From positions 22,745,447 through 22,809,446 of the forward strand of contig BSWB01000005.1 in the NCBI GenBank assembly GCA_033239125.1: DNA of 64,000 nt. The letters run 5' to 3'. The DNA comes from Fagopyrum homotropicum. Taxonomy: Eukaryota > Streptophyta > Magnoliopsida > Caryophyllales > Polygonaceae. The position numbers were made by a program, and so were the translations under genes. The notes beneath the pieces were generated by a model, which saw nothing but the letters and a program-made list of their open reading frames with translations, ran no database searches and was not told where the DNA came from. This document shows, piece after piece, positions 1 through 10,088 of this stretch. Every line of letters begins with the position of its first letter. Position 1 is the first letter of the stretch.

Positions 1-486
1 CTTACGTTCTTCTCTTCTTCTTCTTCTTCTTCTTCTTCCTTTGAATCTTCTTCTTGTTTCTTTGTTCTTGTAAGATTTTTTAAGAGAGTTTTGTGTGGCT
101 TTGGATGTTGATGATGTTGCTGAGCTTGTGAGAAAGCCAGCCATGGTTGTGGTGTGAGGATTCATCCTCTATTAGGGTTCAACTTGGTTAGTTCCTTCTT
201 TCTTTCTTTCTTCTTTTCTTCTCTTCTTCCTTTCTAGCTTAGGTTCCACAAGGTTTGATCTTGTGGCAGCCTTCATAGGGTTTGTTTGATGTATATATGT
301 ATGTATATGTATGTTGAGGTTGTTGGCTGAAGAAGGAGCGAAAAGGTACGAGTGAAGAAGTAAAGAGGAGATGAAAGTGTGCATTCTGTACACCAGCCAC
401 CCCTACGCCACCTCAGGGCTGTCCTTGTGGGTCTTTGTGTCCAGTCTTGTGTTGCTCATGTCACGCAAGTGTGTCTTGCTTCCGGG
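1..486 (+). mobile_element. E6 chromovirus relic, left part of 5' LTR
   Basis: This stretch aligns with 15,740-16,070, so it is the first part of the 5' LTR of a Ty3/gypsy chromovirus relic whose start lies left of the window. It opens with a CTT-rich microsatellite (about 1-50). The LTR is cut at 486 by E1 and resumes at 11,877; CCGGG at 482-486 is the left copy of the E1 target-site duplication. The small frames inside are not convincing genes. Confidence 0.8.
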
Positions 487-1019
487 TGATAGCATGAATT
501 ATAGTCTATATTTTAAGGTTGTTTGGACGTTTTATCTTTCATAATCTGCATGTTTGTATGTACATTATGTGATTTTACTACCATTTCATCTACCTTTGCG
601 AGAATCGAGGTCTACACCTAGTTTCGTTGTAATTGCAGGTAATATGGTACGTTTTGCATCAAAAAGGAGCAAAAGGAGTCATGAGTCATTTGGAGCTACA
701 TCCAGGAAGCATAGCCATGAATTAAGGATTTACTTTGGACCAATTTTGAGAGATCCTACATTCAGTTATGAGTCACCTCGGTTGACCAGAGGTTCACCTC
801 GACCGAGGTGATCCAGAGAGGCCGACTCGACCGAGGCGAATACCTAGGACGCGGCGAGAATATTTTATTCCTGGCTGAGATCTTTTAAAATTGGAAAGTG
901 ATCTTATATTTTTGGGCTTGGCTTCTGGAAGGAAAGAGATATGCAGAATCATATATTTTACCTATATTTATGGGATAATATCTTTCTAAGATTTCTTATC
1001 TTTGGAGGGTTATTTTTCC

Positions 1020-1027
1020 TATAAAAA
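1020..1027 (+). promoter_or_regulatory. TATA box of the E1 LTR promoter
   Basis: TATAAAAA lies about 530 bp into the LTR. The same box is at 10,661 in the 3' LTR and at 31,005 and 35,847 in the LTRs of E3, always in the context CCTATAAAAAGGGTTGGA. Conservation across elements of different LTR length supports it as the start-site element for the genomic RNA. Confidence 0.7.
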
Positions 1028-1628
1028 GGGTTGGATTTCCCACAATTCCAACATCCCGCATACACCGCTGAACATCCGCTATCAGCGCAAGCAAGCCGCC
1101 TACTCCAATTTGGGAGAGAATTGAAGAACCTTTTTGAAGGTTGAAGGAAGATTGAAGTCTATAGCTTTTATAGCTTTTTGGAGGGTTTTGTAAGATTGTC
1201 TTCAATTCCTTTCCTTATTGTCTTGTCTTGTTGGATTATTATCCAAGGAACAATTTGTTGTGATATTTGATTCAGTTATTGAAGTCTTTTCATTAAATTC
1301 TTCTTTGTTCAAATATTCACCTTCTTCCCTTACATTTAATACTTTCATAATGATGATGAGTGGCTAATTTCCTTGTGTGATTCTAGGGTGATCGGCTGAA
1401 GGTTGTGGGAAAAACAATGATAGAATAATCTTAGATTCCAGTAGGATCCTGAAAGTTCGAGTCTTTAACCTTAACCCTAAGCATCTCGTTCAGTCGATGA
1501 ACATTTCGGCCGAGGTGGAAACTGGCTGACCGAGGTGACTTATCTGATCCATAACTGAGAGTTCAGTGTTAGAGTTTGCCAAATCCTATTCTTATTACAC
1601 CCTTCCTGGTTCAAAGCAAGCTTAGGAT

Positions 1629-1888
1629 GAGACTTACCCGGTAATTCCTTAGTTTGTGTATTAACGATCATAAGTGTAGGTAATAAAGGTTTATCCTTTA
1701 TTGGGGTTTGAGTGTGCTTTCATCCCATCTTTGTGAGTTAGCCTGAGACTTACCCGGTAAAGGTTGATTCTATTCCCTTAGATGCTGTGTTAGTTTGAGG
1801 TTATAATTCTTTATCTTAATTCCTTGAGACTTACCCGGTAATAGGAGTTACGGTTTAGGATTAGTGTGTAGTGAGACTTACCCGGTAA
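1629..1888 (+). repeat. four GAGACTTACCCGGTAA direct repeats in the LTR
   Basis: Identical 16-bp units start at 1629, 1745, 1826 and 1873. They lie downstream of the TATA box, in the transcribed R/U5 part of the LTR. The set recurs in the E1 3' LTR and in both E3 LTRs (the last unit there ends GGTGA). Function is unknown; a cis-acting RNA or DNA binding site is inferred only from copy number. Confidence 0.75.
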
Positions 1889-2236
1889 TCTACTCCACTT
1901 TAGTAACACCTTCCCCTTGCAAAAATCTCAGCTTTGTCCGCTTATCTTTAGATCTTGAGTTGGAACCACAACTAGACGCTTTAATCCCTAGAATTGCATG
2001 TTTGCTTTATTTGACATCTTATTCATCTTTGATTGTGTTAATTGCTCTTGTGGTTAGCATTGACATTAGCATACCGTATTGACTCTGTTTCACCGAGTCC
2101 CTGTGATCGACCCCTGGAATTTTCTTGCTTTTACTACGATTGACCCGTACACTGCGGGTTCGCATCCTTGTTTTAAGCTTAAGTCTAGGGTTATAAATTT
2201 AAAGCTTGCACACACCGTTTGGAGCGAACAAGTTTT

Positions 2237-2254
2237 TGGCGCCGTTGTCGGGGA
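2237..2254 (+). other. primer binding site, tRNA-Asp type
   Basis: The 18 bases after the LTR and a six-base spacer match the complement of the plant tRNA-Asp(GUC) 3' end (TGGCGCCGTTGCCGGGGA) with one mismatch (GTTGTC). The exact 18-mer is present in E3 (32,214-32,231) and, reversed, in E2 (29,583-29,600). Use of tRNA-Asp is typical of Athila elements. Confidence 0.9.
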
Positions 2255-2355
2255 CTTGGTCTAGGCCGAGCCGGTACGGTTTGCTCTTGGGGCATTTGCC
2301 CCGTTTTGTCTAACCACTCTACTTGAGTGACTTTTGCAGGTTCTTTCTTAGGTAT

Positions 2356-5300
2356 ATGCGAAGAACCCGCACTGGGAAGGAAATCGTTCCTTACGATCCC
2401 GAACCAGAAAAGACATACAAGAGACGCTTAAGAGAAGCGAAGATGGCCCAACAAGACGATCGCGATCTTGCGGCCCAATTGAGAGAGACGCAGGAGCTGC
2501 TACGTCTCAGTAAAGAAGAGCTAAGGCAAGAGAAAGAAGAGAATCAGGCCAGGACTACAGCAATCGAAGCTGAGATTGCAGCCATTCGGGACCAGATTCT
2601 ACTTCGACCGAGGGAGGATCCAGTAGCTGATCCTCGACCGAGGCAGATTCCAGTACCTGACGCCCCGGCCGATGTACTTCCACCTCGGCTGCTAGTCCGA
2701 GATGTTCTTCTTGCAGGAATTCCACAAACCCTAGGTCAAAGGATGGATCCTAATCAACAACTGAGGCGTCCAGGAGTGAACCTAGGAGATCCAGCAGATC
2801 ATGATTACGAACTTCGACCGCAAGTTCTAGCCATGATTCGCCAATGTCAATTCGGAGGGCTTGAGAAGGAGTCGCCGCATCAACATCTTCAAAACTACGA
2901 GATCTTGATGGAAACCTTGCGACCATCCAGAATTGAGAACAACAACTACAAGCTAAGACCTTTTTACTTTTCTTTAAAAGATAGAGCTCTTACTTGGTAT
3001 CAATCTCTTCCTCCAGGAAAAATTAGCACATGGGAAGAGATGACTACGGAATTCTTGACCAAATTCTTTCCCCCCTCAAAGACTGCTGAAATGAGAGGGA
3101 AGATCAATGCTTTCATCATGAAGGACAAGGAGAGCTTGTCTAAATCTTGGGAGCGATTCAAGGATATCCTTTTGGATTGCCCACATCATGGGATTCCAAA
3201 GATCGAGTTGTTGGAGATCTACTTCAAAGGGCTGGATGGAAGTACCCAGTTCAATCTCCAACTACTCTCCGCCGGTACATTCATGGACATGGCGGTAGAC
3301 GAGGCTTGGGACTTCATTGAGAAGCAAGCCTTGCACGTGGAGAAGTACACCCACCAAGGAGCTGAAGGTGGAGTTAAAAGAGTCAACTTTCAAGAGACTC
3401 AACCCAACAACAACCAACTCACGTCCTTGAAGAACGACGTGAAGCAATTGAAGGAGCTCTTGATGGCTCAAACTAAGCAGGAAGAGCAAGGGCAAAGGAA
3501 CAACAACAACAACAACAACAAAAACGGGTACCGTAACAACAACAACGGACCCCGAAACAACAACTACAACAACAATAGAGGATCCAATAGCAACAATTGG
3601 AGGGCGAATAACCAAAACAACGGTAACAATTATTCAAACTCTAACTCTAATGATTCCTCTAATCCTTTCCTCTCTTCTCCTTCTTCTTCTTCTACTCCAT
3701 TGAAAAGCCAAGGGCAAGGATCAAGTTCGTCTCAGCCGGAAAAGAAGGACGCAGTCCTGGAGGCAATCTTGATCAAGCTTAGTGCTATGGAGAATTCTAT
3801 GACTTCATTTTCGAGGGCCCAAAAGTCCTTCGAACAACAACTTGCTAATAGGGCGAATGAAGCGCCAAGAGATCCAGGGAAGCTTCCAGCAAAGACGGAA
3901 ACTAACCCTAAGGGCCAGTGCATGGCCATCACGACGAGGAGTGGACTCAAAACTGCAGATCCAGTACCTCGCTCGACGCAGACCACCTCGGTCCAGATCC
4001 AGTCGAAGAACACCTCGACCGAGATGCCAACCGCGGCGGCGCAACAGAAAACTGGAGGAACGACAGAAACTTATGTTCCACCTCCTGCATATAAACCACC
4101 ACTTCCATTCCCCCAGTCCAGAGCCAGAGCACATCTTGACAAGCACTTTGGGATGCCCGCCTATGGGAAGTTCTTAAAAGAGATCTTATCAAGGAAGAGG
4201 AAGCTGGAGGATGTTGGTGAAGTTAGGATGACATCTAAATCTTCAGAGCTTATCAAGATCATGAAGGAAAAGATGCCACCTAAATTGAGAGATCCGGGCT
4301 CATTTTGCATTCCCATTCAGGTTGGGGATGTCACTTGTGAAGCCCTTTGCGATCTAGGAGCCAGCGTGAGCATCATCCCGCTGGAGCTATGCACTAAGAT
4401 CGGTCTTGGAGAGCCCAAGCCGGTCAAGATTCGACTTTACATGGCGGATCGTTCCATCACCCATCTAGTGGGCATCTTGGAGGACGTTCCGGTCAAGTTA
4501 GGTAACTTCTATCTTCCTATAGATTTTGTCGTACTTGACATTCCCGCAGATTACCCTGTTCCTATCATTCTCGAGAGGCCATTTCTAGCAACTTCGGGTT
4601 GCAATGTGGATTGCAAGAACGCCAAGTTGAAATTCAACGTTGGTGGCGATGAGGTGGAGTTCGCACTACTTGCAGCCATGAAAGGGGAGCAACTAACTGA
4701 TGATATCTTCAACATCTACGATGAAGAAGAATCAAGAGAATTGGTGAGCTCTATCCTTATTAATGATCCACTCGAAAGAGTTATTAGCTTCAGTTTAATG
4801 GAGGAAGGTATAGATGCCTCTTGTGATGCAGATATACGGAGCTTAAAGGCACTGGAAGAAGATCCAGGAGCTAAAACTGAGAAGCTGATCCAGGAAACGA
4901 AGATTTCCAGCCTCGGATCCAGTAGCAGTACCTCGACCGAGGCACCTTCTGGGCTGAGCGAGGCGTCAGAAGAACACCTCGGTCAACGCCTCTACGTCTC
5001 GACCGAGGTCGACAACAAGATGATGTCAACTGAGATTGCTGAGAAGAACAATTTTTCTACTCCCTTCTCTGACATTCACCCACAGTTGGTGGATCATTCC
5101 CTCCACCAACTTTCTGATAATAAAGGTCCTTGGTATGCTGATATTGTGAATTATCTTGTTTGCCAGGAAATACCGCCCGGATTGACGTACTCTCAAAAGA
5201 AGAGATTCTTCAAGGAAGTACGACACTACTACTGGGATGAGCCGCTGCTATTCAAGCGCGGGCCGGATGGGATGCTTCGAAGGTGCATTCCGGAAGATGA

Positions 5301-6405
5301 AGTTAATAGCGTCATAAGGCATTGTCATTCGCTTCCTTGTGGAGGACATGCTAGCACCGATAAAACATGCGCTAAGGTATTGCGTTCCGGTTTCTTTTGG
5401 CCTACATTAATTAAGGATGTGCAATCTTTTGTTGTTTCTTGTGATGCATGCCAAAGAACAGGGAACTTATCAAGGAGGAACGAGATGCCGCTTAATAACA
5501 TCCAAGAAGTGGAAATCTTTGATGTATGGGGGATTGACTTCATGGGACCTTTCCCATCCTCCGGCGGAAACCTCTACATTCTCCTTGCCGTTGATTACGT
5601 CTCTAGATGGGTCGAAGCCATTGCTTCCCCCACTAACGACGCCAAGGTGGTTGTAAAGTTCTTGAATAGAACTATCTTTCCACGATTTGGAACTCCACGC
5701 ATCATCATCAGCGATGGAGGAACGCATTTCATCAACCGGAAGTTTAAAGCACTTCTATCGAAGTATGGGGTAACCCACAAGGTATCAACTGCTTATCACC
5801 CTCAAACTAGTGGACAGGTCGAGATCTCGAATAGAGAAATCAAGGCAATTTTGGAGAAGACCGTCTCTAGAACGAGGAAGGATTGGTCCATGAAATTGGA
5901 CGATGCTCTTTGGGCGTACAGGACAACATTCAAGACTCCCATAGGTACCACCCCTTATAATTTGGTATATGGGAAGTCTTGCCATTTGCCCGTTGAATTG
6001 GAGCACAAGGCGTATTGGGCTATCAAATGGTTGAACTTTGACATCAAGGAGGCTGGTGAGAAGCGACTATTGGAACTTAACGAGCTGGAAGAGCTGCGTT
6101 TGAACGCCTATGAGAATGCCAAAATCTACAAGGAAAGAACGAAGAGATGGCATGACAAGCGTATCGTTCCAAAGGAGCTTAACGAGGGAGATTTAGTTCT
6201 ACTCTTCAACTCCCGCCTCCGTCTTTTTCCAGGTAAGTTGAAATCTAGATGGACCGGACCTTATATTGTGAAACATGTTTTCCCTCACGGTGCAGTTGAG
6301 ATATGGGGCGAAACTAGCGGAAGCTTCAAGGTCAACGGTCATAGACTTAAGAAGTACCAACCGGAAACGCCGGTTGAGGAGGTTGCACCGATCTACCTCC
6401 TTTGA
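2356..6405 (+). CDS. gag-protease-integrase polyprotein without RT/RNase H
   Basis: An open frame runs from 2323 to the stop at 6403-6405. The first ATG is at 2356, after a TTTGCAG-like acceptor sequence also present in E2. Residue numbers count from 2323. Gag: a coiled, charged N-terminus (about 20-100), the retrotransposon gag core (about 180-335) and an Asn-rich linker (about 390-450). Protease: motif DLGASVSIIP with catalytic Asp near 677. Integrase: an H2C2 zinc region near 1000-1045, then D1072, D1131 and E1167 with exactly 35 residues between the last two, and a C-terminal domain without a chromodomain. The aligned E2 frame has about 1.5 kb of RT and RNase H between protease and integrase; E1 has a Ser/Thr/Glu-rich spacer with quasi-palindromes there (about 4920-5010). 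All catalytic residues of protease and integrase are present, and no frameshift or stop interrupts the fusion. This is a non-autonomous copy whose Gag, protease and integrase could still be made. Confidence 0.9.
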   Translation: MRRTRTGKEIVPYDPEPEKTYKRRLREAKMAQQDDRDLAAQLRETQELLRLSKEELRQEKEENQARTTAIEAEIAAIRDQILLRPREDPVADPRPRQIPVPDAPADVLPPRLLVRDVLLAGIPQTLGQRMDPNQQLRRPGVNLGDPADHDYELRPQVLAMIRQCQFGGLEKESPHQHLQNYEILMETLRPSRIENNNYKLRPFYFSLKDRALTWYQSLPPGKISTWEEMTTEFLTKFFPPSKTAEMRGKINAFIMKDKESLSKSWERFKDILLDCPHHGIPKIELLEIYFKGLDGSTQFNLQLLSAGTFMDMAVDEAWDFIEKQALHVEKYTHQGAEGGVKRVNFQETQPNNNQLTSLKNDVKQLKELLMAQTKQEEQGQRNNNNNNNKNGYRNNNNGPRNNNYNNNRGSNSNNWRANNQNNGNNYSNSNSNDSSNPFLSSPSSSSTPLKSQGQGSSSSQPEKKDAVLEAILIKLSAMENSMTSFSRAQKSFEQQLANRANEAPRDPGKLPAKTETNPKGQCMAITTRSGLKTADPVPRSTQTTSVQIQSKNTSTEMPTAAAQQKTGGTTETYVPPPAYKPPLPFPQSRARAHLDKHFGMPAYGKFLKEILSRKRKLEDVGEVRMTSKSSELIKIMKEKMPPKLRDPGSFCIPIQVGDVTCEALCDLGASVSIIPLELCTKIGLGEPKPVKIRLYMADRSITHLVGILEDVPVKLGNFYLPIDFVVLDIPADYPVPIILERPFLATSGCNVDCKNAKLKFNVGGDEVEFALLAAMKGEQLTDDIFNIYDEEESRELVSSILINDPLERVISFSLMEEGIDASCDADIRSLKALEEDPGAKTEKLIQETKISSLGSSSSTSTEAPSGLSEASEEHLGQRLYVSTEVDNKMMSTEIAEKNNFSTPFSDIHPQLVDHSLHQLSDNKGPWYADIVNYLVCQEIPPGLTYSQKKRFFKEVRHYYWDEPLLFKRGPDGMLRRCIPEDEVNSVIRHCHSLPCGGHASTDKTCAKVLRSGFFWPTLIKDVQSFVVSCDACQRTGNLSRRNEMPLNNIQEVEIFDVWGIDFMGPFPSSGGNLYILLAVDYVSRWVEAIASPTNDAKVVVKFLNRTIFPRFGTPRIIISDGGTHFINRKFKALLSKYGVTHKVSTAYHPQTSGQVEISNREIKAILEKTVSRTRKDWSMKLDDALWAYRTTFKTPIGTTPYNLVYGKSCHLPVELEHKAYWAIKWLNFDIKEAGEKRLLELNELEELRLNAYENAKIYKERTKRWHDKRIVPKELNEGDLVLLFNSRLRLFPGKLKSRWTGPYIVKHVFPHGAVEIWGETSGSFKVNGHRLKKYQPETPVEEVAPIYLL

Positions 6406-7190
6406 GACGCATCATGGTCCAGCTAGCGACCTTAAATCAAGCGCTTCTTGGGAGGCAACCCAAGGTATTGCTTTCTTTCCCGTTTTCTAGTCTAGTTTAG
6501 ATAGTTTTTGTTTTTGCTTTGCTTTGCTTTGTTTTTGGGGTTCTGGACAGACAACAAGAAGGAGCACATCTGGAAGGAGAGAAGTTCGAGATTCTGAGAA
6601 GACAGAAGCACCTCGGTTACTGTCAGAGCACCTCGACCGAGTTGATTCTTGAAGCAACCGAGGCGACTAGGGTTTCTGCAGAACCACCTCGGTCCATACC
6701 ACCTCGGGCCAGTCGAGACCATCTCGACCGAGGTGACAGCAGATCCAGTAACAGTATAAAAAGGGAAAAATTACTTTTCACTTTTTATTTACTCATTTCG
6801 ACCGCGGCGGACAGCAGCACCTCGCTCCTCCATTTCTCACTCGTTTCCGACGATTTCTGCTTCCAAACTGCAATTAAGGGGTAGAAGGATCGATTGCAAC
6901 TACAGATCTGCAAGAAATTTGAGCGTTTCGACCGAAACGAGGTAAAAACGTTCGAAAACCCTAACTCACTCGTTCACTGCGTATTGGGCTTTGGTTGCCC
7001 TTGATTTTGTTGAGGAAATCCATAAGTACCCCTTAGGAAGCATTTGTAGTGATTTTAGGGGGAAAAGAACTGAAAATCAGAGAGTAGAAATCGAACTGTC
7101 TTCGCCTCGGTCCAGTCGGTCTGCACCTCGGTCGAGGTGATTCTTGGTATTTGTCAGTCGACCGAGGTAGTCTGACAGTGTGTTGTGAAG
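6406..7190 (+). other. E1 spacer between pol and the env-position ORF, with conserved hairpin
   Basis: No gene is seen. Just after the pol stop is a block conserved in E1, E2 and E3, containing the stem-loop CTTGGG-AGGCAA-CCCAAG (6447-6464) preceded by AAGCGCTT. Further down are clustered quasi-palindromes (about 6610-6735, CACCTCGGTCGAGGTG at 7124-7139, and about 7156-7168). The spacer may carry a splice acceptor or subgenomic promoter for the next ORF; that is inference. Confidence 0.6.
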
Positions 7191-8642
7191 ATGAGTTCCG
7201 ATCGCCGTTTAGCTCTGAGAGATAGATCCTCACCTTCCCCTTCTCCTTCCTCATCCCGTCCCTACCGCCCGGTCATCCACGAGAGATGCCGGGTAGACTA
7301 TGAGAGGATAGCTGGACGTCCAGTCATCGCACCACGATTTCTGGATGTGTCAGCTTTTGACTGCCTAGGGTTAGATGCTGACCTTAGGAGGATGATTGCT
7401 ACAGTGGGGCTGGATCAGTTCACTGAGATCCGAGCCTCAGCCTACATAGAGCCGACACTCGAGTTTGTTAGCTCTTTCTCCTACCTCCCCACAAAGCGAT
7501 CTGTGAAGTACCGGCTGATGAGCCGGAACTTCATAGTTCCATTAGAGATTTGGAGAGAGATCTTTGGCTTTCCTGCCCCTACCGCTGTAGACTTCCCCTC
7601 CCGATCCGTAGCTAGGGAGTTCTGGGGACAGATAGCCCACATTACTACACATGCAGACAGATGGCGCCCTGGTGATTCCAGGGAGAAGGTCATCTTTCAC
7701 CCGGCCTTCAGACTTGCCCACAGGATCTTCAGTGAGATGCTTCTGGCGCGTACTGAGACGCCCCAGAAGATCAGACAGGGGGAGCTCTTTTCGCTTTATT
7801 GCATGGTTACAGGAGGCTTCCCAGACTTTGGCTTGCTCCTTGCAGAGGATCTGCATAGGATCAAGGCCAAGGCGAAGGGAGATATCTGCTGTGGAGGTCT
7901 AGTCACCCACATCGCCACTTACCACGGGATGGACCTCAGCGTTTGCACATTGGCGGCGGCTCCGAAGCCGCTGGGATTGCAGGAGATGATCACGCGGAGG
8001 ATTCTAGTTCCCCGTGGTTTGACCACTCCATATGTTGCCATGCCTTGGGAGCGGACTGCACCTCAGGGCATCCGTTGGTCTGCACAGTTCTCTGTCTCCG
8101 ACCCACATTTCTGGCAGACAGCATGGGCTCCACTTATGGAGGACTACAGAGAGGGAGCAGCTGCCACTGCTGCGGCTGCGGAGGAGGCTGAGGAGGCTGA
8201 TGAGGATGACGACGATGAGACAGTTGATGAGAGAGGAGGCGGCGTCCCGATGGACACAGGTACAGATACAGCTGGGACGAGCGCGCCACCCATTATTGAT
8301 TTGGATGAGGATGAGGAGGATACTGAGCCTGCACCTGCTGCACCTCCTGCTAGATCTTCTAGGCGTCGGACACGCCGTCATAGAGATGCAGAGGCTCATC
8401 GTCGGATCGACGACTTGACAGATCAGATGATAGACTCATATGCTGCCCTTACAGTGGACATCCATGAGAGATTTGCCGCCCAGCACCGACACCTTGACAG
8501 CTGGACTCAGCAGATGTTGGAGGGGCAGCACTATCAGCGTAGGATGATGGAGCTACAGTTCCAGCAGACTATGGGCTATCCGTTTGATCCGACCCAGCAT
8601 CTTTATGTACCACCACCACCACCACCGGATCAGGACTACTGA
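7191..8642 (+). CDS. Athila-type post-pol (env-position) ORF protein, intact
   Basis: An intact frame of 483 codons from the ATG at 7191 (the frame extends two codons upstream with a GTG). The conserved region (about residues 20-310) contains signatures such as YERIAGRPVIAPRFLD, RTETPQKI, GGLVTHIA and AMPWERTAPQG. It matches the E2 protein at 20,148-22,718 and what is known as the ATHILA ORF-1 family. The tail has an Ala/Glu/Asp-rich acidic stretch (about 320-350), an Arg-rich patch and a C-terminal Pro run. I see no signal peptide or clear membrane segment, so a true envelope role is not supported by the sequence. It is probably made from a spliced or subgenomic RNA. It stays open although the element lacks RT, consistent with recent insertion. 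Its function is unknown. Confidence 0.85.
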   Translation: MSSDRRLALRDRSSPSPSPSSSRPYRPVIHERCRVDYERIAGRPVIAPRFLDVSAFDCLGLDADLRRMIATVGLDQFTEIRASAYIEPTLEFVSSFSYLPTKRSVKYRLMSRNFIVPLEIWREIFGFPAPTAVDFPSRSVAREFWGQIAHITTHADRWRPGDSREKVIFHPAFRLAHRIFSEMLLARTETPQKIRQGELFSLYCMVTGGFPDFGLLLAEDLHRIKAKAKGDICCGGLVTHIATYHGMDLSVCTLAAAPKPLGLQEMITRRILVPRGLTTPYVAMPWERTAPQGIRWSAQFSVSDPHFWQTAWAPLMEDYREGAAATAAAAEEAEEADEDDDDETVDERGGGVPMDTGTDTAGTSAPPIIDLDEDEEDTEPAPAAPPARSSRRRTRRHRDAEAHRRIDDLTDQMIDSYAALTVDIHERFAAQHRHLDSWTQQMLEGQHYQRRMMELQFQQTMGYPFDPTQHLYVPPPPPPDQDY

Positions 8643-10088
8643 GGAGCTGCAGGGTTTCTTTATTATATTTTTATGCAGTTCGGCTCTTGTCCGGTGAGTT
8701 CTCCTGTTTTAGACTTTTATTATACCCACTGGGACAGTGTGTCTCAAGTATGGGGTGTTTGTCTGTATTATTTGACTACGTGACTACTTGATGTATTCGA
8801 CGCTTATGATGTATTTGATTGACCGGATATTTATATTTATGCTTCACTTCTGCATTTATATGTTTATCTGAGATTGCATGCATACTTACAGGTTATTTGA
8901 TTGAGAAAAACGTCGAAACTGAAAAAAAAATTGGTTTTAAAAAAAATTTTCGACCTCGACCGGGACAGTTCTGGCAAAACGAGGTGTTTCACCTCGGTTG
9001 AACCAAGAACATCTCGACCGAGGTGGGTTAACTGAGAGTTTTCGAAAACGAATTTTTGTTACTTATCTGGATATGACCTCAGTGAAGATCTTGTTTACTG
9101 ACTGGTTTTAAATTCTTTATGTGTTTGAAAGGTTTTATAATATGTTTAAGTTGCTAAATGCTTTGTTTGAAATTATTGGCATGTTTAATACTTTGTTTTT
9201 ATCCAAATTATGTTGAATTTGAAGGTTGACACCGCATTATGAGTTCTCTCACTTTCTTCTTGGAAAGACCAAGGCAATTCATTCTCTTCTTCTTCTTCTT
9301 CTTGATCATGCTTAGCCCCTCATATACATTTTGCCTCCCTTCACCTATCCGGGAATTTGGAAGCAAGCGAAGTGGTGAAAGCAAGTTAAAGTTAAGAAGT
9401 GGCTGAAAGTGAAATTGTTAGAAGGCAATAATAGGTTTGAGGAAGTCAATCATGAAGATGAATAACTCGGCACCATTCACATAGCCGGGTGTTTGTGTCT
9501 TGCCAAAGTCGGATTGAGCGATATTCCTAACGGGTCATGGTATGTGCATCATGGGTTTGATGCATCTCAAGAAATTGATGATTGCAGATTTCCTAGGCTT
9601 CGGTTATTGTGCACCTCTGTCCATGCATCCCAAAAAGTAAAGTAAAAAAAAAAGAAAAAAAGTGTGAAATAAGCAAAGCTTATTGGTGGAAGATGTTGCA
9701 AGTCAAAGTGAAAGTGAAGTTCATCCTTTTCCCGGATTCTAGCACCACATTACCTTACATACATCCCTACCCTACACGTTTCTTGACCTTTTCTTTTGGG
9801 AAGCCCTTGAGACCTTGAGCTTGTTGATTGACTTAGCGGTTTAAATCGGATTATACATGATTAATTTTGATAATTATGATTTATTATGCATTCTATGATT
9901 TCATGCAAAGATGAACAACTTTTCTATATTTATAAAATGTTTTGAGCATATTGAGTTTTTAAATCCCAAGAAGTACTCTCTTAGAGTGATCTATGATAGT
10001 TGCACACCATAAAATGTTTTTGAGAGGATTTTTTTTCATTGATTTTCTTGACTTATAATCCATTCTATCTTGTCTTTTATATGAGGAA
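8643..10088 (+). other. E1 3' non-coding region with a second PPT-like site and a conserved block
   Basis: No gene is supported. It holds AAGTATGGGGTGTTT at 8746-8760, a near copy of the true polypurine tract at 10,113-10,127. Quasi-palindrome variants lie around 8950-9025, and there is a TTC microsatellite near 9283-9306. A block at about 9440-9610 is conserved in E3 (34,480-34,680) and in reverse in E2 (19,280-19,480). The 69-codon frame at 9609-9818 is not supported as a gene. Confidence 0.65.

Larger units (their letters stand above)
487..2230 (+). repeat. E1 5' LTR
   Basis: This is a 1,744-bp direct repeat of 10,128-11,871, with TG...CA ends. It contains a TATA box at 1020-1027, a quasi-palindrome CACCTCGACCGAGGTG at 795-810 with variants near 826, 1508 and 1530, and four copies of GAGACTTACCCGGTAA. 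It is followed after six bases by the primer binding site. Small open frames in it (e.g. 554-811, 1864-2082) recur in the E1 3' LTR and are not supported as genes. Confidence 0.97.

Noticed and set aside
554..811. 85-codon frame in the E1 LTR, repeated at 10,195-10,452
   Set aside because: It is present in both LTRs because they are repeats; it straddles the quasi-palindrome and is not open in E3.
3262..3615. Minus-strand Val-rich frame opposite E1 gag
   Set aside because: It is the antisense shadow of the Asn-rich gag linker.
7542..8418. Alternative frames overlapping the E1 post-pol ORF
   Set aside because: They are shadows of the well-supported 7191-8642 frame, with no conserved motifs.
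7191..8642. A true retroviral envelope glycoprotein in E1
   Set aside because: Only its position resembles env; no signal peptide, membrane segment or glycoprotein features are visible.
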